From Lophium mytilinum (Eukaryota; Ascomycota; Dothideomycetes; Mytilinidiales; Mytilinidiaceae), in the NCBI GenBank assembly GCA_010093605.1, contig MU004181.1:1302001-1366000 (forward strand): a stretch of 64,000 bases of DNA. The letters are read 5' to 3'. This document shows positions 1 through 10,464 of the stretch, piece after piece. The stretch's first letter is position 1, and every line of letters starts with the position of its first letter. The notes beneath the pieces were generated by a model. It did no database searches, had not been told where the DNA came from, and saw only the letters and a list, made by a program, of their open reading frames with translations. The position numbers were made by a program, and so were the translations under genes.

Positions 1-903
1 AGTTAGTGAGTTGAAACTATCAGCCTTCCGAAGATCGAAACTTACCATGAAGTTGAATCCAGCCATCAGTAAGACCATGTAGATCAGTATGAGCCAGTGC
101 TTCTTCAGGGCGACTTTGCCTTCGGCAATGAAGGTGTGCGCGACGTTGTGGCCTGCTTTTCGGACCCTTTCACGCTCTTGGAAGGCCTGTGTCTCGGGAA
201 GCAAGAGACGGAAGATGATGAGCAGAACTGGAGGTCCCGCACCGAACCAGAACAGCGGGCGCCATTCGTGGCCGACGGTGTCCACGAAGGCTCTCGAGAA
301 AACAGTCGCGAGCAAATATCCAAACGCGTAGCCCTGTTGCAGCATACCGGAGATGATACCTCGAGCAGCCGGCGGGCAATCTTCTAGGGCCGTAGCAGCA
401 ACGTTCCCGTACAGTCCACCCATGGCAATCCCAAAGAGCGCGCGCACGCCCAAGAATTGGTGGTAGGTGTTGCAGAATCCGGTACTCATCTCCAGGATAA
501 TGAAAAGGACATTGTTGACAATGAAGGGCCACTTGCGTCCAAATCGATCAGCGGCAATTCCGAAGGTGATAGCACCGACGGATCGCAGCATCAGTACGAG
601 GGTGATGCCCCACGTGATGTCCTTTTTGCTGACATCAAAGGTCTCGGCGAGGTTTTCGACGGTCAAAGAGACAGTGAAGAAATCGAAGGCGTCCCAGGAC
701 CATGCAAAGAAAGAGATCAGGAAAAACATCCATTGCTGCTTGTTGAGAAGGGCGAGCAGCTTGAAGGGATTCTCAGCCTTGTCGAGGGTGGGCATGAGGG
801 TGGAAAAGCGGGTGGCTGCATAGCGGCCGGCGCTCATTTTCGGGGTTTCAGGTTCACCGGAGCCCAGATGGGCATTGTACTCGGTCTCATTTTTCTCGTC
901 CAT
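1..903 (-). CDS. JEN1-like carboxylate/H+ symporter (MFS), 5' part, cut by window edge
   Basis: The first exon runs 903 to 46 (286 codons, phase 0). It ends at a GTAAG donor, and the intron, with a CTAAC branch motif, runs off the left edge. The reading frame shows an acidic N-terminus, then MFS membrane helices with the loop-2/3 signature D-R-F-G-R-K (about residue 114). It stops just after M-A-G-F-N-F-M. In fungal JEN1-type lactate/pyruvate/short-chain carboxylate permeases this residue run is followed directly by the conserved H-x-S/T-Q-D transport motif, which should lie in the missing exon. Family assignment rests on overall pattern; substrate is inferred. A TATA-like site lies 71 bp upstream of the ATG. 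Confidence 0.8.
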   Translation of the reverse strand, partial: MDEKNETEYNAHLGSGEPETPKMSAGRYAATRFSTLMPTLDKAENPFKLLALLNKQQWMFFLISFFAWSWDAFDFFTVSLTVENLAETFDVSKKDITWGITLVLMLRSVGAITFGIAADRFGRKWPFIVNNVLFIILEMSTGFCNTYHQFLGVRALFGIAMGGLYGNVAATALEDCPPAARGIISGMLQQGYAFGYLLATVFSRAFVDTVGHEWRPLFWFGAGPPVLLIIFRLLLPETQAFQERERVRKAGHNVAHTFIAEGKVALKKHWLILIYMVLLMAGFNFMVSFDLRKADSFNSLT

Positions 904-973
904 GATGGCTGCTGTCGAAGGTCTGCTGTCGAGGCTTGGAGGTAGAGTCGGAAAATAGGTGATCCGGTCTGGA

Positions 974-981
974 TTTATATA
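974..981 (-). promoter_or_regulatory. TATA-box-like element for the JEN1-like gene
   Basis: The minus strand reads TATATAAA 71 bp upstream of the ATG at 903, a fitting position and orientation for a core promoter. Confidence 0.5.
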
Positions 982-3075
982 GGCACGCTTTGGGCGAACC
1001 ACGGTTGCCGAACAATAGTGAATGCAGTCAGAAAACACCGACGGCGTTAGGGATGTGCTCAAGCCACGGGTCGAGCGTTCTCGAGCTCTGCCGTGTCAAC
1101 GAGTATTTCCCGGGGAATTCAGGTAGCGCCACCTAGTGAGGATGCAGAAAGTCAGGCTGGCTGCACTGTTGGTGTGTCTCGCTGTCCGAGGCCGGGAGGA
1201 GTTGGCTTCTTTATGGTGCGCTGATCGTTCCATCCCTTGTGTTTGGTGGCATTCCATGGTCCATCCAAGCAGTACGATGACTGACGCCCAGCGCCGTCCC
1301 CGCCAACCCCGCAGGCGGGTGCATGCATTCACCCAATCATTCGGCCCGACCATCGCCACGGCCGGCTCGGTATGCCTAGAAACAGTTTGGTGGGCCGATA
1401 AGCGTTGCTCCACACGGGGAGCCGGTGTGGCACGCGCGCATAGAAGACTCTCCCGGGGTTCCAAGCACGGCTAAGCTGCACACCAACGGGTCAATACTTG
1501 CAGGCTCGTCTTGGCAGCCTTGCTTGATACACCAAGATATTTGAAGTGTACACTACCTACGAGATGGAGATGCTCATGAGTCAAGTCAGGATAAATCTAA
1601 TGAGTATTCAACCTCCTTTGCAGAACTGAAATGGTGCTTCACACATCGTGTTACCGTATATGATCATACGAATAAACCTGGGGATCGTGAAGGATGGAGG
1701 ATTGTGGAGAGTGGGGAGAGTGGTGTTGCGCAACATCCTTGTTCAGTCAGAAATGGCTCACTGCAGAGAGCCTACGGGGGCTAGCAAGGGACGACGATGA
1801 TCTTCTGCCGAGGTTTGCTCCAAGCGCCGTTCAACCTGCATTTCAAAGTGCTGTACTAGAGCTATTGTGGTGGCTTCATCGTCTCGACGACTGGGTGCCC
1901 AGACCCAGGACTTCAATCCTTCTGTGTGACTGGCAGCCCGCTCTCCAGCGCCATGTAACGTCGACTGCAAGGCAGGCATGCCCGGCACTTGGGTTTCATA
2001 AATTAATGCCTACGGAACGGGGATGGGTACTATCCGGGAGCGTGCTATACTAACGACCGCTTCCTCGGACGCATCCGACAGTGACGAAGACCCAAGGACC
2101 AGGAACCTGCCCGCCAGGTCCCAATTCTCGAGCGAGTTTCTGAGTGAGTAAAGGCATTGATCTTCATCGAGTACCTGACTTGGGATCGGATATCTACATG
2201 GGTGGCTGCACGTGCATGACGAATTCTGTGGGCACATGGATACTTTCATTGAGCCATCATTGGATGGAACTTATCAGATCCGAACAGCAGAGCAAAAACT
2301 CTCCCAGGTCGTAGGCTAGCAGGGTTTCTGCTCCCTTAGCTTTGTAGGATGCAGTAGCTAGCTTTGGAGTAGTACAGTACTGGTAGGCGTCTTGAATTCT
2401 GTATTCATGAACGATTAATAACAGCACTGAAAACAGTGCCTCGCCAAGGTGCATCGTTGCCACTCTCTCCACAAACGATACCCTGCCAAGGTCTATTTAT
2501 TACCAGTCCCTCCACAGCAAACGGGTTGCTAGTAGTCCTAATTAACGCACAACAGAGGGTAGGCATCGTGTAATTTTCTGGATTTAGGAAGGGAGAACCC
2601 AGAACTATCTGGTCTGATACCTACATAAACTTATTAAAGGTGGTGGCTTCCAATAATCTCGTTGCAGGATCTTGTATTGAAAAGGCAAAGACTGAGTGGT
2701 TTAGTGGAACAATTAGTTCTTCAACCTTATATTATAGAATGACTGTGTCTGTATCCGGTATCTTAAATGCAGCGAAGTGTGGTGAAAGCAGGATAATGCT
2801 ACCCCTGCAAGCAGACCTGCTAGTATGTTCAGAGCCAGGACCAACAACGAACTTCCAACAGCGAGCTATCCCTAACATAACCGCGACGACGACGCGACAC
2901 GGCCTTTATTTTTTACGAAAAGCTGCCGAAGACAACTATGCTCTGCATCCATCTTCATGTTTTTGAATTAATCATGAGTAGCCATCACTTTTCGTCGCCG
3001 CTTAGCTTTTCGTATATAGCCTGTTCTCCTTTGACCTCTAGTCCTTTACCAAGCCGGTGGTACTGTTCACTTCCC
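982..3075. other. Gene-poor intergenic stretch
   Basis: About 2.1 kb upstream of the carrier gene and downstream of the amidohydrolase. The open frames here are short, lack recognisable domains and do not join across plausible splice sites. I see no RNA gene or repeat. Confidence 0.5.
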
Positions 3076-4396
3076 TTACAATATACCATCATAAACACTG
3101 CATAGTTTCCCATCCCGCCATACTCCTCTCAAGTTTAGCGTGTCTTCAATGTTCTCTAGCGGATTCCCCGCCACCAACAGTAGATCTGCTTTCAAACCCG
3201 CAGCCAATCTTCCTCGGTCGTTGAATCTAAACCTCTTCGCTGTCACTGCTGTAGCGGAGCGAAGCGCCTCTTCAGGCGACATTCCCACCTCGTTCACTAA
3301 CAAGCGGAGTTCATGGTGCATGGACAAGCCCCAGGCAGTTCCCAGGGCTGGGCCAGCTGCATCGCTCCCACTACAAGCCATTCGTTAGCATCTACTCAGC
3401 CTCCGCCATTGCACAGAGGTATGCGAGGACTTACCAGACGATATCAATCCCCGCTTTCCTCAACAGTCTAACGCTCTCATACGCATACTCTACCTTCGCA
3501 GTCGGGATCGTCATGGCCATGCACTTGCACAAATTCCCCATTTCCTTCTCACCAATCAAGTCTCTGACTCTCTCGTCGTGCGCGAACTTCTCCTGCAGCT
3601 CTTTGCCCTCAGTCGTGAGGCTTCCAATAGCTGCTAGCGTTGGATTGAGCCAAGCATTGTTCTTTTTGTACGCATCAACTAGCTCCTGGGTCGGGGGCTG
3701 GTCACAAATAGTGTGCGCGAGTCCATCCACTCCGGCTTTGAGCACATCCAGCGTATCCGTCAAGCAAGTCGCATGCGCAGTGGTCAAATAACCAAGCTTA
3801 TGCGACTCCTCAACGATGATCCGCTGCAGCTCTTTCGTCGGATGCGAAAATTCCGCCCCCATGCTCCTACCCGACTCATTCATCAGCTTCACGTAATCAT
3901 TATTCGATTTGCGCTTATTCGTCTCCAGGTACTCGATCACGTCCTCCCTGGTGCTCAGCTTCGGCCACGTCGCAATCTCCGCCGCCGTCTCTGGACTCTT
4001 GTCGTGCGCCGTAATTACAGGAATCGGCCAGCCGTTGTCGATCGTGGCCGCTTGACCCGCGGTCTTGAGTTCCGCGGTGTCTGGCTCCAGCATCTGCTGT
4101 TGCAGCTTTTGGGTGTTGGCGTACTCGTTATGCATGTCACATACGGTGGTACAGCCGAACCGGAGCGATTGGGGTAGAGCTACCGGATTGGCCTTGTCTG
4201 CGTGGATGTGAGCATCGATGAGCCCGGGGAGAAGCGTGTGTCCGGGTTTTGCGAATGTTGGGACATCGATTGCGCTGGGCAGTGATGATGTTTCTCCTAC
4301 GGACGCAATCTTTCCGTCCTGGACGTGGATGTAGCCGTGCTCTATAACGAATTCGCCAGTATATACGCGAACATCCGTAATGATGAAGTTGGACAT
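3076..4396 (-). CDS. Metal-dependent amidohydrolase (imidazolonepropionase-like)
   Basis: Two exons, 4396-3435 and 3370-3076, with a 64-nt GTAAGT..TAG intron, give 418 aa. The frame stays open 21 codons upstream, but only to a TTG, so the ATG at 4396 is used. Metal ligands are visible in order: H63-x-H65 after G-L-I-D-A; a lysine in D-Y-V-K-L-M that may be the carbamylated bridging residue; His in T-A-H-A-T; His in L-A-H-T-I; and the catalytic Asp in G-S-D, which is created across the splice junction. This layout fits the COG1228 amidohydrolases (prolidase/imidazolonepropionase-like). The substrate is unknown. No signal peptide is seen with this start, so it is probably cytosolic. Confidence 0.85.
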
Positions 4397-5144
4397 GTCT
4401 GAGTTGCTCGATCGAATGCCGGTTGCGATGTATAGGAATATTATCAGGTTGAATAACAAGACGAACGCTTCAAATCAAACTATGGATCTGCATTGAAGGG
4501 TGGATCATCAGCTTTACCTTTATAGTCAACCGCTTCCGATGTGGCTTACTAGGGCTAGACCACACTTCCGAACTCCGAAACAGGGCTGTACACATATAAT
4601 GTCTCCTTTGAAGTTCACTGCTATAGGGGCATATCAGCCAACCTGGGTAAACATCGTTCCGGCAGTTCAGCACGGCTTCTAGATCTCATGACGGTCCTCT
4701 TCAGGCTATAAGTACTGAAATATGGGCAGTCTCGAGGAATGGTGGTATCAGCCATGCAGAGAATGACTATAAGGAGCTGTTCAGCCGCATGAACCTTGTT
4801 TTGTCGGGCGAACTCCTGGAGAGCCGATCTCGGGACGTATGCGGGGACCTTAGTAGCCTAGGAGGCGTAATCTTTAAGAGCATCATTGGACACGTTTCGA
4901 AAATTTAAAATTTTACTCAATTATCGTGTCGCTGCGGTCTATCCCTTCCGCCATCGACCTAGTTTCCGGCCCTACCACATTGTCTAGATCCTGATCCACA
5001 CCTGCCGGGCTACCTGCCTTCCCAGCATCGGCATCAGTCTTTCTGCAAAGCAGTTGCCCATCCAAATGTACTGGCCCACAAGTGGCGGGCGGCCTGGCTG
5101 GCATAGTCCAATTCGAACCTGGTCTAGGGATCGCATCCCCTCCC

Positions 5145-5631
5145 TTACTTTCCTCCTATAGCCGCCTTCCTCCTCTCTTTTTCCATCTCCATCCATACTC
5201 CTACAACTCCCGCCACAGCCACAAGCCCCGTCCCCACGGCCTGCACGGCCGGAAGCATCTTATACCCCAGACTTAGCCAGTCATTTGCTTCCTCTGCGGG
5301 AACGAGGGCGAGCTCGGGTTAAATGGGTTTGGCCTCTTCATTTTGGAGTAGGTATGGTGGCGGAGGTTGTCCGCGATCTGGGGGAGGTGGAGAAGTGAGG
5401 CTCGGGGTGGGATTTGGAGGTGGTGGTGGTACGGAGACAGCGGGGGCTGGGACGGCAACTGGTGTGCGGGTGAGGATAACACGTCCGCTGCGTAGATCGA
5501 GTTCTAGGCGGGTTTCTTTGGTGGGTTTTGGGGACTGCTAGGCGTTAGATTTAATAGAGGAGGGGATGGTGGGAGAGGAGAGGGCGGACCTTTTGCGGTT
5601 TATCCTTAGGCTTGCGTTTGAAGAGGGGCAT
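5145..5631 (-). pseudogene. Small proline-rich, single-TM protein gene with an internal stop
   Basis: Exon 1 (5631-5590) encodes 14 residues starting M-P-L-F-K-R-K. A 52-nt intron (GTCCGC donor, CTAAC branch, CTAG) leads to exon 2 from 5537. The frame encodes a short basic stretch, a Pro-rich run and then TAA at 5321-5319 after 86 aa. The same frame stays open for another 57 codons, to TAA at 5147-5145. That part contains a plausible membrane helix (L-P-A-V-Q-A-V-G.. V-V-G-V-W) followed by a charged tail. The coding-like character on both sides of the stop suggests a nonsense mutation or sequence error. Alternatively an intron from 5482 to 5294 (weak GTGTTA donor, CGCAG acceptor, 189 nt) would skip the stop. 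No family recognised. Confidence 0.4.
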
Positions 5632-7562
5632 GGTGAGCTTAAATTTTCGATGGTTGAGTTAAGTTTGAAGTTAGAGCTGTATACACGCTTCAAACGTTCA
5701 GCTCCTCCCGATCGAGTTTCGGGCCTACATGAATTATAGATGGATACTGGAGTCGCATGGGAGCGGTGGGAAAAAAGGACAGCCAATTGTTGCAGCCTCA
5801 CGCCACGACAGCACATGGCAGATGGCGATTGGACAGAGCTTGGGCAGTTGAAGCTGATTCGACCAGCCTCGAAAGAAAACATTCTCTCCAGCGCCTTCTC
5901 TACACCGCTGTGAGCTCGGCATGCATAAAGAGCCTGGTATTGTGTAGCCAGCTAGTCCGTGCGGAGGAAAAATACGCCTCCTTCGTATACGGAAGCTGCT
6001 GAGTAATCGGCTTCAGCGGAAGGGGCTAACGCCGCGATCGTTCTCTGAAGGAAAGGGGAAATATTCGAGCTTGTGAGAACTCAGGGATTAAAGCCGAGTC
6101 TCATGCTGCCCAACTATTTAAACTGTTGATACATTCTCGGTGTTCTTCGATCCTGTAGACGTATTTCACGGCACTCGCTTTTCCCGCCTTTAGTCTCAAC
6201 CCACTCAAGACTCTATTCAATCCACCTGGAGTTATTTTATACGGATGTGCCTTTAATTTGCCGTCTCCCAAGAGCTGTCCTAGATAGCGCGACTAGAGAA
6301 AGCTCAAGTCCTTGTATATCGAAAACCCTGGGCACAGCGCTATTAATAGCTATTACACCACTTAGGTACTTGCAGTTACCTTTATCCGATCACTCCGCTT
6401 GTGTTGCGATTCCGCTTTAAGGCGTGGTCTGAGCGGAGGTACCATTGTGTAAGTCGTTCCCCACAGACATCCGTCTTCGAGTGATCCAATCACGACCCGG
6501 GATGCAACAGGAATCCATGCACTCATATCGACGAGGCTGTTCATTCATGCAATTGGTGGGTATTCGCGAGTTGAGGTTCTCGATGAGACTGACGATCTGC
6601 TATGGTCTTTGACTAGAAGAATCAGTGTACGAGAATCTTCACATTGCATTTCCAGCAACCTTCAGTCTTGGGCGCCTGCGACGTGATTCAATGACGCCCG
6701 GGTGTGGTAGCACGTAGGTCTCTTTTATCTGCTTCGTTTCGCAGAGCCTCTCGGGTCACATTGACTTATCTCAACTCACCTTTCTAATCGCCTCCCTCAC
6801 TCCATATTACTTTCCATTGTTCTCTTCGACGAAAGGTGCTCACTTTTCACCGTACACTTTCAACTGAATGAGCAGCACCGCTCGTGAAGATGTAGAACTG
6901 GCATCGAAATTCAGCCACGGTGACACGGATCTGATTGTTTTGTCTCGTGGTACGCGAGCAAGTCATGTCTGGACCCGACTGGGTGGGACTGGGTCAATAA
7001 TAATGAGCCCATTATACGTCGTACCATAGAGTCTATCATACTTCTGGTGTTTACGCCTCTAAGATACTATTGAGCCGGTCAGATCGCCAATTTTCATACT
7101 TGTAAAGTCCAGGTAGCTTACCCGACTATTCTGATTCGATTCAAAAGATTTCGACGTCGCTCTCCCTTTCGGAATAAGGAGGCCTCTTACTGGCGTGTTT
7201 GGAACCAAGATCTCCAAGTTGAAGCTAGTCAAGCCCGAGCTATGGAGCACTCTCCAGTCCACAACTACTTCACCTTTCAGTGCGTCGCCAGCAACCCAAG
7301 GAGGTGATATCTATTAGGTAAAAGTAGCGCAAAATCAGCGGTGATGCAGCGTGTATGGACCCGACTCCACCACCACTAAATCGAAAACCGAGCATGTCCG
7401 ATATAGCCTCGAGCATACGCCTCCTTGTGGCTGCTGTCTAGAGCGAACGCCAATGCCATCTCCTCCTCACATCGAACTTCATGAACCCGATGGCTTGCTC
7501 GGTGAGTCCGACGTCACATTGCTTTTCTCCTTTGAGAAATCGAGTTCTCTCTCGCGCTCGCA
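5632..7562. other. Gene-poor intergenic stretch
   Basis: About 1.9 kb with only short unsupported frames on both strands. It contains the promoter of the secreted-protein gene at its right end. Nothing else recognised. Confidence 0.45.
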
Positions 7563-7569
7563 TATAAAG
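7563..7569 (+). promoter_or_regulatory. TATA-box-like element for the secreted-protein gene
   Basis: TATAAAG lies 99 bp before the ATG at 7668. Confidence 0.5.
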
Positions 7570-7667
7570 TCCCCCATTTTCTCTTCTCAAGATCGCAATC
7601 AAACCTTACATCTCCTGCAAGACTAAATCAACTGAATCCTGAACCAACTCTACGCGTAACGGTCAAG

Positions 7668-8281
7668 ATGGTGAAAGTATGTGACCACTATAGGAGCATT
7701 ACTGCATACCACTCAGTAGCACTCACCCTTCGTAGTTTACATCTCTCATCCCCGCGATTGCCCTCTTCATGTCAACTCTCAGTCAAGGCAGAGTGATGCC
7801 GGACACGGAATCCCTTCACAAGCGCGACCCTTCGCCCGATGGCGCTCTCGGCGTTGAAGCCAGGGCCGCTCCGCCCTTCGAAGTTGTCAGTAAACCCCAC
7901 ATCCAGCACCCATCGTTCTCAGACCCTGCCTCTAGCTAACAACACCTCATCCAGGTCTACTTCCAAGCCCCCCTCTGCGCTGGAGCCAACGCCGATCTCG
8001 CCGCCGAAACCGACGTGCAGCCGGGAACATGCGTGGACTCTGTCTTCCCGGATCCCGTCACCGGGAACAACTTCGCAGCGCCCTTCGAGAGCTATATCCT
8101 GGCAGGCGGTAAAGACGGGCAGAACTGCCCGCTGCAGACTTGGTCGCAGCCCGACTGCAAGGGCACGCTGGTCACCGGCAGTGCTCTGAAGGGCCAGTGT
8201 GAGGCGACGGTCAAGCTCGCTCCTCTGAATCTGGTTGCCCAGTCGTTCAGGGTTTGTTGCCAGGGCACGGCGGGGTGCTGA
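7668..8281 (+). CDS. Small secreted cysteine-rich protein with pro-region
   Basis: Three exons (7668-7676, 7736-7885, 7955-8281) give 161 aa. The tiny first exon encodes only M-V-K before a GTATGT donor. The product begins with a hydrophobic signal peptide (F-T-S-L-I-P-A-I-A-L-F), then a short pro-region ending in a Lys-Arg (L-H-K-R), a typical Kex2 cleavage site. The mature part has eight cysteines, including one adjacent C-C pair near the end (V-C-C-Q-G). Spacing does not match the hydrophobin pattern. This is the usual form of a secreted effector-like or cell-surface protein. No family recognised; secretion is a firm inference, function unknown. Confidence 0.75.
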
Positions 8282-8998
8282 GTGCGCTGTTCTCTATGTC
8301 ACGGACTTAACGGTATACTGTCGTTTCCGCGAAACCGAGGGGAGAAGGGGTTTGGATTGGATGGGCCTGCTTTTTTTGCAACATACATTCACTTTGTAGC
8401 TACTGCTTTTATACAGTCCTTTCCTCAATGTGATTGGCTAACCGGTAAACCAACCATCCTTGACACGTCCTGTACTTGTGCCTTTCTCCTGCTGCCAAGC
8501 AAATGAGACCCCGATACTGAGACAAATGCCACAATCGAGGTTGGATAATCGGATACTGGAACCCCATCCAGGCGGAGAGCTTGCACGAGCCCAAGCTTAC
8601 CCGGTGGCGTATGCATGCAACACACCATGAACCCGGGGACCAGGGTCGGCGTTCTCAAACATGGCGGGGCTAAATCTATGTTCCATTTGACGTAGTAGTG
8701 GCTTGCTCATGAATGCCTAAGAGACATGGTGATTCAAGCACGACGGACTAGCCTTTCAGAGATAGAGCTCTACCACCGCCACGGTTACTCTTCTTACATT
8801 CTGAATATTGTACTCCGCAACGATGAGTGAGGAACAGTTGACGTACGGGACAGGTCTACTCTTGGTACTACCATTGCTAAGGTCCTGAAACGAGCAATGA
8901 TACTAGCTCTTTTTCATTACTCCAACTCCCCCCAATCCAGCCCCTGCCAGATGCTCAGTCTCACAGACAGACCTGCAAACTATGCCTCATTCCCAACC
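8282..8998. other. Convergent 3' intergenic region
   Basis: Lies between the convergent stops of the secreted-protein gene and the cupredoxin gene. It contains short frames without support; presumably 3' untranslated sequence on both sides. Confidence 0.5.
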
Positions 8999-9838
8999 TT
9001 AAACCATCCCGGCAACTACCGCACCCACCATCGCCAACACCCCAAACACCGTTCCCTCTACATTCGCGGCCGCCCCAGTAGACGTTGGGGATGCAGCCGC
9101 CGCCGTCCCGCTCGACGCAACCGCTGCCGAAGTCACCGACGCAGCCGACGACTTCGCAGATGCCGCAGACGACTTCGCAGACGCACTTGCGGCTGAAGCC
9201 GACGAGCTAGCCGCCGACGACGCGCTCGCAGCCGCCGACGACGAGCTCGCCGACGCCTCGCTTTCCGGCTTCGTGACGCCGCCTGCAATAGCCTTGGGCG
9301 TCGTGCTGTCGCTCGCCTGGGCGGCAGCCGAGGCGTATGCTGCGAGGGTATCGCCGGACGAACTGCTAAATGGTTAGCTTGCGGATTCTCCAATAACAAA
9401 TCTCTCATTATTTCTAGATATAGCTAACATATGTGAGGTGGTTGATGGGGTAAGTAGAGGAGAAGTGGGAAATGCGGCTTACGGCACGTTAACACCCCCA
9501 ACCATGCCGCTCTGGCAATGCTCCGGCACGGAGCAGTAGAAGTAGATGGGCTTCGTGTCGTTAACGGTCACGATGAACACGTCTTTTCCGGATGGCGCGA
9601 GCGCCTCGCCGCCGCTGTAGAAGCCGCCGCTCTTGTAGTCACATGGCTTCCCGAACTCGCTTTCGGTGATGTCGTGAGCAGACGGGTTAAAGTGGAAGGT
9701 GAGGGTGTCGCCGGTAGCGGCGGTCGTAGTATTCGGCGTGAAGACTAGGGCTGGGCCGACGGTGATGACGTGGTTTGCGGCGAGCGTGGTGGAGAGTAAG
9801 GAGAGGAGAGAGAGGGAGACGGGCTGAGAGAGATGCAT
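8999..9838 (-). CDS. GPI-anchored, serine-rich cupredoxin-domain protein
   Basis: Exon 1 is 9838-9483 and exon 2 runs from 9365 (or 9362) to 8999, giving 240 (or 239) aa. The signal peptide is residues 1-20 or so. A plastocyanin-like domain follows, with copper-ligand pattern: His in S-A-H-D-I-T, then Y-C-S-V-P-E-H-C-Q-S-G-M. Exon 2 encodes a long Ser/Ala-rich stalk and a C-terminal hydrophobic segment (V-F-G-V-L-A-M-V-G-A-V-V-A-G-M-V) preceded by small residues, as in GPI-anchored proteins. The intron ends in TAGCAG, a NAGNAG acceptor giving two products that differ by one residue. Fungal extracellular serine-rich cupredoxins of this type are cell-wall proteins. Confidence 0.82.
9030..9360 (-). 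repeat. Low-complexity Ser/Ala-coding stretch
   Basis: Exon 2 of the cupredoxin gene is rich in TCG/GCG/GCC triplets (blocks such as S-A-A-S-S-S-A and A-S-A-K-S-S-A repeated). Other frames read as long Arg/Ser runs, which explains spurious open frames on both strands. Confidence 0.6.
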
Positions 9839-9946
9839 GATGGAGAGGCGACTTGGGGGGAAGTTGAACTAGAGTTGAGGAGAATTGACTAGATGGAGGA
9901 TGGAATGTAGAGATGGACGGGAAATAAACATTCCCCAGGACAACAA

Positions 9947-9955
9947 TATATATAA
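9947..9955 (-). promoter_or_regulatory. TATA-box-like element for the cupredoxin gene
   Basis: The minus strand carries TTATATATA about 110 bp before the ATG at 9838. Confidence 0.45.
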
Positions 9956-10464
9956 GCATGCGGGGGGCCTGGCTACCAGGTACAAGGGTAGCACAAGAGG
10001 TACCCGTGTGTCGTGGCTTGCAGGCCTGCCCTACTTCGTACTCGTGACGAGTAGCCTTCAAGGTCGTCAGCCTCAGGGGCTGCAATGGGCGCAGCCGCTT
10101 GGGTCTGATTGGCTACAGCATTCCACCGCAATTCGCTCGGATTTCTCGGTGGTGCTTTAATTCATAACCTGCATCGAGCTGGAAATGGAGTCTTTGCGGA
10201 TGAGGTGCTCAAATGAAGCCAATTAGAGGTAGTGTTCGTGTGTTCTTTAATTATCGTGTCCGCCGTTATCCCTCTACGCTAATGACACCGAAACGCCGTA
10301 CACCCCGAGATTTCCTCCATATCATACACTATAACCGAACAGAAAAATCGTCTAGGTATTCTAGCCCATAGAAAAACTCATGCGGAACAACTCAAGCTAA
10401 CGACCTCGTCCTGGTCGTTCTCGCAAACTGTACACGTAACCTCCGTCTCACCTCATCCACCTGG
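9956..10464. other. Intergenic region
   Basis: About 500 bp between the cupredoxin promoter and the stop of the Zn2Cys6 gene. No supported feature seen. Confidence 0.5.

Noticed and set aside
1694-2053. 119-codon frame in the left intergenic region
   Set aside because: No recognisable domain, no splice extension and no homologous pattern; treated as chance.
4397-4459. N-terminal hydrophobic extension of the amidohydrolase
   Set aside because: The extension begins with TTG and has no ATG; the ATG at 4396 fits the family start.
7668-8281. Hydrophobin
   Set aside because: Eight cysteines are present but spacing lacks the two C-C pairs of hydrophobins.
8897-9408. Arg/Ser-rich frames on both strands
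   Set aside because: They are out-of-frame reads of the Ser/Ala-coding exon of the cupredoxin gene.
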